NCBI RefSeq assembly: GCF_007971525.1
Contig: NZ_CP042437.1
Coordinates: 3,968,001-4,032,000, forward strand
Direction of reading: 5' to 3'
DNA: 64,000 bases
Source: Mucilaginibacter ginsenosidivorax
Lineage (GTDB): Bacteria > Bacteroidota > Bacteroidia > Sphingobacteriales > Sphingobacteriaceae
This document shows, piece by piece, positions 59,836 through 64,000 of this stretch. The translations under genes and the position numbers were made by a program. The notes beneath the pieces were generated by a model. That model worked only from the letters and a program-made list of their open reading frames with translations, was not told where the DNA came from and did no database searches. The number at the start of each line of letters is the position of its first letter. The stretch's first letter is position 1.

Positions 59836-60978
59836 ATGGAAGGCGCACCAAATAACACCCCGATAAATATAACCCCGGTTAACCTGGATATAACTCCGGC
59901 ACCGGGAACAACCACTCCTGTAAAATTACTGGATAAGGAGGGTAATGTAGATTTAACTAACATTACGCCTACCGAAGTGCAAAAGTACAGTGAAGTAGCC
60001 AAGGCTCTTGACCCTAAGGATGTTAACTCCATCCTTAACTATGGCACTGATGTGCAGGCATCGATGGAGAAGTATAGTAACAACTTTTTAACTTCGGTAC
60101 GTACCTATAACTCCGGCGAAGTTGGTTTGCTGATAAACGACCTGCTTACCGAACTGAACTATATTGACGTAGATGAGCTGAACCAAAACGCGTTCACCTC
60201 GTTTATCTCCCATATCCCTTTCATGAAAAAGCTGGTATTTGATGCCAAAAAACTATTTCAGAAGTACGATACGGTGATTAACAACATCGATAAGATCACC
60301 AATAAGATTAAGGCAGGTAGGGTTAACTCACTGAAGGACAATAGTTCGTTGCAAACTATGTTTGACAGCAACGTGACTTACATCCACCAGATGGAAGAGC
60401 TGATCATATCCGGTCAGTTAAAATACAATGAACTGAGTGAGCAATTGGCGCAAATGGATGCCAACCCATCGGCCTATAACGATTACGAAATTGCCGACCT
60501 GCGCGATTTTGTGAATCGCCTTGATAAACGCCTTGCCGACTTGAAAGTAGTAAGGTTTATCATGATGCAATCATTGGCACAAATACGCGTGGTGCAAAGT
60601 AATAACACTACCATAGCCGAGAAAGCACAATCCATCGTATCAACCACCATCCCGGTTTGGAAAAATCAGCTTACGATAGCTGTTGCCCTGAACCGCCAGA
60701 AGGAAAATGTGGAGATGCAGAAAAAGATCTCGGATACAACCAACACCATCCTGCAAAAAAATGCCGAGCTGCTTAAACAAAACAGTATTGACGTTGCCCG
60801 CGAGAATGAGAAAACGGTAGTATCGCTGGATACCCTGAAACGCACAACCGCATCGCTGATTGAAACCCTTACCGAGGTAAAACGTATTCATGATGAAGGT
60901 ACTGCCAACAGAAAGGTACTTAACACCGAATTGCAGACACTGGAAACAGAGTTGAAAAAGCATGTGACTAACGCGTAA
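59836..60978 (+). CDS. telA: TelA-family toxic anion resistance protein
   Basis: 380 residues, mostly helical. The TelA/KlaA family (PF05816) is indicated by NFLTSVRTYNSGEVGLLIND, FMKKLVFDAKKLFQKYDTVI, IPVWKNQLTIAVALNRQKEN and VARENEKTVVSLDTLKRTTA. Coiled-coil segments fill residues 130-370. Members link to tellurite resistance and Ter stress operons. Cytoplasmic; an interaction with TerD is inferred from context. The N-terminus is Pro/Thr-rich and probably disordered. Confidence 0.93.
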   Translation: MEGAPNNTPINITPVNLDITPAPGTTTPVKLLDKEGNVDLTNITPTEVQKYSEVAKALDPKDVNSILNYGTDVQASMEKYSNNFLTSVRTYNSGEVGLLINDLLTELNYIDVDELNQNAFTSFISHIPFMKKLVFDAKKLFQKYDTVINNIDKITNKIKAGRVNSLKDNSSLQTMFDSNVTYIHQMEELIISGQLKYNELSEQLAQMDANPSAYNDYEIADLRDFVNRLDKRLADLKVVRFIMMQSLAQIRVVQSNNTTIAEKAQSIVSTTIPVWKNQLTIAVALNRQKENVEMQKKISDTTNTILQKNAELLKQNSIDVARENEKTVVSLDTLKRTTASLIETLTEVKRIHDEGTANRKVLNTELQTLETELKKHVTNA

Positions 60979-61086
60979 GCGAAGTCCCATCATCTCTTTA
61001 TGTCATTGCGCGTATCCATCCGGTAAAACCTGAAAAAGATCGTTATGACGTGCAAGGGATATAAGTTAAACGAATGCTCTAAACTA

Positions 61087-61163
61087 CCGTCATTGCGAGG
61101 TACGAAGCAATCCCGAACTATGTGGGACTAAGCATGTAGGGGATTGCTTCGTGGCAATGACGG
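61087..61163. repeat. CGTCATTGCGAGG-type inverted repeat, second copy
   Basis: Left arm CCGTCATTGCGAGGTACGAA to CAATCCC is identical to the arm at 38397; the right arm ends GGGATTGCTTCGTGGCAATG and differs from the first copy at the loop side. A diverged unit of similar type follows at 61199-61278. Confidence 0.7.
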
Positions 61164-61288
61164 ATATTTTATAGTGACAGTCAATAACTTACAAACACGT
61201 CATTATAAGGAACGCAGCAATCTCGAATCTTGCACACACTGCACAGTTCGCGATTGCCGCGCTGCGCTCGTAATGACTTAATTTCCCC

Positions 61289-61312
61289 ATCGCCTGTGTC
61301 TTCACAGGCGAT
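61289..61312 (+). terminator. Stem-loop, possible terminator
   Basis: ATCGCCTGTG-TCTT-CACAGGCGAT, a perfect 10-bp stem with a 4-base loop, then TTGCATTT. It lies 310 bases beyond telA, past the repeats. Confidence 0.5.
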
Positions 61313-61385
61313 TTGCATTTAAAGGCCTCGCCTTCAGGGTAGGGTTTGGGTGGGGTTTCTTTTTTCGTAAATTTGTTCCTTCTCC

Positions 61386-62348
61386 ATGGACGAAAACAGG
61401 TTAAATATTTTAAATCAGAGTAACCGGATGCTCAGTAAGCTGCAACTGCTTTCTGTATTTTTTGGCGACGATATGATTTATAAAATTTACCTGCGCAGCC
61501 AGGTAATCCATAAACTGTTTGAGGCCAATCCCGAGCTTGATATCAATAAACTCGACCTGTTCCACCTACAGTTTACCCAAAGCCTCATAGATTTGCTCCG
61601 GAAGATCAAAAAGAACAACGAGACCAATGTAAGCCTGTTGTTTGATGAAATTCAGATTAACCGCGAGATGATTGAACGGCTGAACGACCCCACTTATACC
61701 CTGGCAAACTTTAACCTTGAAAAGCAAAGGCAGGCGCTCAAGATCAACTTATCGTTACGAAAGCTATTCCAGGTATTGTCGGATAGTTCAACAGAAAACC
61801 CACTGTCTAAAAACATCAACGCGTTTAGCTCAAGGTTTGCGGCCGATTTTTTTTACACTATCAGCACCGACCTGATGGAAGAGGTTACGGCCTTTAACCT
61901 AACGGACGTTTACAAAAATGAATACGCCAAAATTCAGCGTAAGCTGATGGGGGTGTTGTGCAAATATGATTTTAAAACAGAGTTTTATTGCGGTTTAAAA
62001 TCAGGAGCGCAGGTTATCGAGGTTTACAAATTTATTGAGGCCGATAGGTATTTTATATATGCCCCCGGCGATAACCTGTTTGTGTTTTTTGACGTGGCAA
62101 AAATAGCCGGGCTGGATATGACCACCAATATGTCGAAAAAAGAGCGGCTGATGTATGAACTCAAAGACAAAAACGACAGGCTTGAGGGCAACGCCGCTGC
62201 GATGAAAGCTCATATGCCGCCGGAAATTGCCGCCCTGCTTGCCGATAATTATAAAAAGATCTCGGATATTACCTTCCTTGATAATATCAGCAATATCGAT
62301 GTGCAAGCCAATATTTTAAAAAGCATGCTCAATACCGATTTAATTTAG
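61386..62348 (+). CDS. Uncharacterised 320-aa protein of the Ter cluster
   Basis: 320 residues, soluble, helical in the first 190 (NQSNRMLSKLQLLSVFFGDD, FHLQFTQSLIDLLRKIKKNN, NREMIERLND), with a mixed part (VIEVYKFIEADRYFIYAPGD near 210) and a charged tail. No signal peptide, membrane segment or known catalytic motif. It lies between telA and the TerC gene and ends 37 bases before the latter, so it is very probably a Ter component. I do not recognise the family. Confidence 0.7.
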   Translation: MDENRLNILNQSNRMLSKLQLLSVFFGDDMIYKIYLRSQVIHKLFEANPELDINKLDLFHLQFTQSLIDLLRKIKKNNETNVSLLFDEIQINREMIERLNDPTYTLANFNLEKQRQALKINLSLRKLFQVLSDSSTENPLSKNINAFSSRFAADFFYTISTDLMEEVTAFNLTDVYKNEYAKIQRKLMGVLCKYDFKTEFYCGLKSGAQVIEVYKFIEADRYFIYAPGDNLFVFFDVAKIAGLDMTTNMSKKERLMYELKDKNDRLEGNAAAMKAHMPPEIAALLADNYKKISDITFLDNISNIDVQANILKSMLNTDLI

Positions 62349-62385
62349 TTTATTTAACCTTAACAAAAATACATTACCTGTTTAT

Positions 62386-63204
62386 ATGGATTTACATACA
62401 ATATTAGGCCCCGATATTAAAGCCGGCCTGCTCATTATTTTAAACCTGATCCTGATAGAGAGTTTGCTATCTGTAGATAATGCCGCCGTGCTTGCAACCA
62501 TGGTGCTCGATCTTCCTAAAGATCAGCGTAAAAAAGCTTTACGTTATGGTATCATTGGCGCTTATGTATTGCGGGGTGTTTGTCTTTTCCTGGCCGCGTG
62601 GCTGGTAAAAATATGGTGGTTAAAACCCATTGGCGGCTTATACCTGTTATACCTTTGCTTTGATTATTTTAAAGGTAAAATTCAGGCTGCAAACGCAGGA
62701 GGCGAAGAAGAAGAGGTTGACAAAAGCAAAAACTGGCTATATAAATCAACAGTGGGTGTATTTGGGGTATTTTGGGCCACCGTTGCGCTGGTTGAATTAA
62801 TGGACCTGGCTTTCTCTATTGATAACGTATTTGCTGCAGTAGCTTTTACAGATCATGTGGTTTTGATTTACATAGGCGTATTCATAGGCATACTGGCTAT
62901 GCGTTTTGTTGCCCAGGCCTTTGTTAAGCTGATGGAGAAATTTACCTTCCTGGAAACTGTGGCATTTATTGTAATAGGTGTATTGGGTTTAAAATTATCG
63001 GCATCATTATATATCCACTTTTACCCGGAAACAGGTTTCTCTAAAATGATGGAAGGCGAGGGCGCCGATATAGCTACATCGGTATTTACAGTAGCCATAT
63101 TTATTATACCTGTATTAACATCGCTGCTATTCAACTTCCCCAGGCGCCACACCATCGAACCGGAGGTAGCAGAAGCCGCGGAAGATGTTTTGGATAAGCA
63201 GTAG
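62386..63204 (+). CDS. TerC-family integral membrane protein
   Basis: 272 residues, about 7-8 helices. The two acidic helix motifs of TerC are present: SLLSVDNAAVLATMVLDLP (about 26-44) and MDLAFSIDNVFAAVAFTDH (near 140). GIIGAYVLRGVCLFLAAWLV and FVGIG-type helices complete it. TerC proteins are implicated in metal (Mn/Ca) homeostasis and tellurite resistance, and in exporting metals for secreted enzymes. Acidic loop residues (GGEEEEVDKSK) lie between helices. It forms the membrane arm of the Ter cluster. Confidence 0.93.
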   Translation: MDLHTILGPDIKAGLLIILNLILIESLLSVDNAAVLATMVLDLPKDQRKKALRYGIIGAYVLRGVCLFLAAWLVKIWWLKPIGGLYLLYLCFDYFKGKIQAANAGGEEEEVDKSKNWLYKSTVGVFGVFWATVALVELMDLAFSIDNVFAAVAFTDHVVLIYIGVFIGILAMRFVAQAFVKLMEKFTFLETVAFIVIGVLGLKLSASLYIHFYPETGFSKMMEGEGADIATSVFTVAIFIIPVLTSLLFNFPRRHTIEPEVAEAAEDVLDKQ

Positions 63205-63321
63205 TTCAGTCGGCAGTGGGCGGTTTTTAGTTAGCAGTTGGCAAAAGTGGCAGGCAGTAAGTTAGTCTGACAAACTACGCACCAATGAACAAATGAACCT
63301 TGAACAAATGAACGAATAACA

Positions 63322-63792
63322 ATGATCCAATTTAACAAAATAATAGCCTCAATATTCGGCATCGGTTTTTTAAAGGGCGGCGGCACTTATGCGGCTATAG
63401 TTACCTGCGGCGGCATTTGGCTGTTGTGGCAATTTCCTGCTTTACAAAATCCATTTTATTTACTGGCTATAACCATCGTTATCACCCTGTGGGGTGTATA
63501 CGTGAGCAACAAGGTTGAACCGGATTGGGGCGAAGACAGTTCGCGCGTGGTGATAGATGAAGTTGCCGGTATGCTTATCTCGGTGTTGTTTTTACCGCAA
63601 AACCTTTACATTTTATTGGGCGGGCTTGTACTGTTTCGCTTTTTTGATATTGTTAAACCGCTTGGTATCCGTAAAATGGAAGCCCTGCCCAGTGGTACAG
63701 GTGTAATGATGGACGATGTACTGGCAGGCGTATATTCCAACGCCGTGCTTTGGCTGGTTTGTATTATATTCAGACTTAAATTTACCTGCTAA
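63322..63792 (+). CDS. pgpA: Phosphatidylglycerophosphatase A
   Basis: 156 residues. FLKGGGTYAAIVTCGG, VVIDEVAGMLISVLFLP and GTGVMMDDVLAGVYSN carry the conserved acidic and Gly residues of PgpA, which dephosphorylates phosphatidylglycerol phosphate in the inner membrane. Helices around the motifs fit. Its 117-base distance from the TerC gene and own terminator suggest a separate unit. Confidence 0.93.
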   Translation: MIQFNKIIASIFGIGFLKGGGTYAAIVTCGGIWLLWQFPALQNPFYLLAITIVITLWGVYVSNKVEPDWGEDSSRVVIDEVAGMLISVLFLPQNLYILLGGLVLFRFFDIVKPLGIRKMEALPSGTGVMMDDVLAGVYSNAVLWLVCIIFRLKFTC

Positions 63793-63812
63793 CTTAAAAA
63801 AGATATTAATGC

Positions 63813-63845
63813 AAAATGCCGCTTGTTAACAACTTGCGGCATTTT
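63813..63845 (+). terminator. Terminator of pgpA
   Basis: AAAATGCCGC pairs with GCGGCATTTT (63836-63845), followed by TATTATG; 20 bases past the stop. The A-run before and T-run after the stem make it usable in both directions. Confidence 0.75.
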
Positions 63846-63885
63846 TATTATGATAAGAATTTTAGTGGGTTATATGTTTTTATTG

Positions 63886-63920
63886 CCTGCTTTCAGCCTT
63901 GAGCCTTCTGCTTTTAGCTT
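63886..63920. repeat. AGCTAAAAGC-type repeat fragment
   Basis: On the minus strand this reads TAAGCTAAAAGCAGAAGGCT, then CAAGGCTGAAAGCAG. It resembles the left part of the repeat at 18348. It covers the stop codon of the permease gene that runs off the window. Confidence 0.4.
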
Positions 63921-64000
63921 ATTCGTATCGCAGGGCTTCAACCGGGTCAAGCTTTGCGGCCTTTTTAGCCGGGTAATAGCCAGATATCAACCCGATGAAT
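63919..64000 (-). CDS. MacB/FtsX-type permease, C-terminal end only (cut by window edge)
   Basis: 27 codons on the minus strand up to the TAA at 63919-63921. FIGLISGYYPAKKAAKLDPV followed by EALRYE is the standard C-terminus of MacB-type ABC permeases (G-xYPAxKAAxLxPVEALRYE). The rest lies beyond the window. It converges with pgpA. Confidence 0.85.
   Translation of the reverse strand, partial: FIGLISGYYPAKKAAKLDPVEALRYE

Larger units (their letters stand above)
60979..61385. other. Repeat-filled gap between telA and the unknown Ter gene
   Basis: About 400 bases without a gene. Contents: CGTCATTGCGAGG-type element at 61087-61163, a diverged inverted unit at 61199-61278, and a terminator-like stem at 61289-61312. 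A GGGTAGGGTTTGGGTGGGG run lies near 61338. The repeats may separate two transcripts. Confidence 0.5.

Noticed and set aside
1..64000. CRISPR arrays, tRNA/rRNA genes, prophage or integrative element
   Set aside because: No regular spacer-repeat series, RNA gene, integrase, transposase or phage structural gene was seen; the only mobile-like units are short palindromes.

Overview
The window looks like a chromosomal segment from a Bacteroidota species of the family Sphingobacteriaceae, with Mucilaginibacter or Pedobacter as the nearest guess. The basis is gene content (a LytTR two-component pair, DUF2911, CRTAC1, alginate-export-type porin, GH78 and GH12 enzymes, many lipoprotein and secreted signal peptides), A+T-rich intergenic DNA, and many short dispersed palindromes of the kinds common in this group. 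The genus is inference. No rRNA, tRNA, CRISPR array, transposase, integrase or prophage gene was found.

Layout. 1-11.8 kb: the start of a CAP-like lipoprotein gene cut by the left edge, a GH12 glucanase lipoprotein, an M28 peptidase, two SDR oxidoreductases, a secreted nucleoside-hydrolase-like protein, a COG3014/LpoB-like envelope lipoprotein set, asd and a cNMP-binding regulator. 11.9-25.5 kb: a nitrate/nitrite assimilation locus. One strand carries porin, NarK-type transporter, a three-module nitrate reductase and a rubredoxin-tailed reductase-like protein. A Crp/Fnr regulator with an N-terminal cysteine cluster, nirB-nirD and divergent cobA (for siroheme) complete it. 25.7-28.8 kb: a small ArsR/SRPBCC/membrane-protein operon and a divergent HxlR/azoreductase pair, each with a clear inverted-repeat operator. 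29-38.3 kb: CRTAC1, Spy-like, DHFR-like, GH13, a DNA exonuclease plus ATP-dependent ligase repair pair, and MaoC. 38.5-44 kb: cupin, AraC, TPR/DUF1579, LytTR/LytS and DUF2911. 44.1-45.3 kb: a Thg1-like 3'-5' polymerase overlapping a polynucleotide-kinase-like P-loop protein. 45.7-55 kb: FtsX/MacB-type permease, Asp-box repeat protein, a membrane-anchored winged-helix regulator, GH78 rhamnosidase and a serine-hydrolase lipoprotein. 55.5-63.2 kb: a Ter-type stress cluster with four TerD paralogues, a HAD protein, a phosphoribosyltransferase, TelA, an unrecognised 320-residue protein and TerC, followed by pgpA. The window closes in the C-terminus of another MacB-type permease.

How the parts work together. 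The nitrate locus reads as a complete route: outer-membrane entry, inner-membrane uptake, reduction to nitrite, reduction to ammonium, and siroheme supply, with a probable Fe-S Crp/Fnr sensor between the two arms. The Ter cluster combines calcium-binding TerD proteins, TelA and TerC with a HAD/phosphoribosyltransferase pair that suggests a small-molecule branch.

The observations most worth following are the Thg1-like/kinase pair (a possible two-gene RNA 5'-end repair operon); the Ter cluster with its unknown gene and a GC-rich structured segment upstream; a ~105-110 bp palindromic element with GCCTCACC/GGTGAGGC ends, present twice and once forming the C-terminal tail of the DNA exonuclease; and several well-defined candidate operators.
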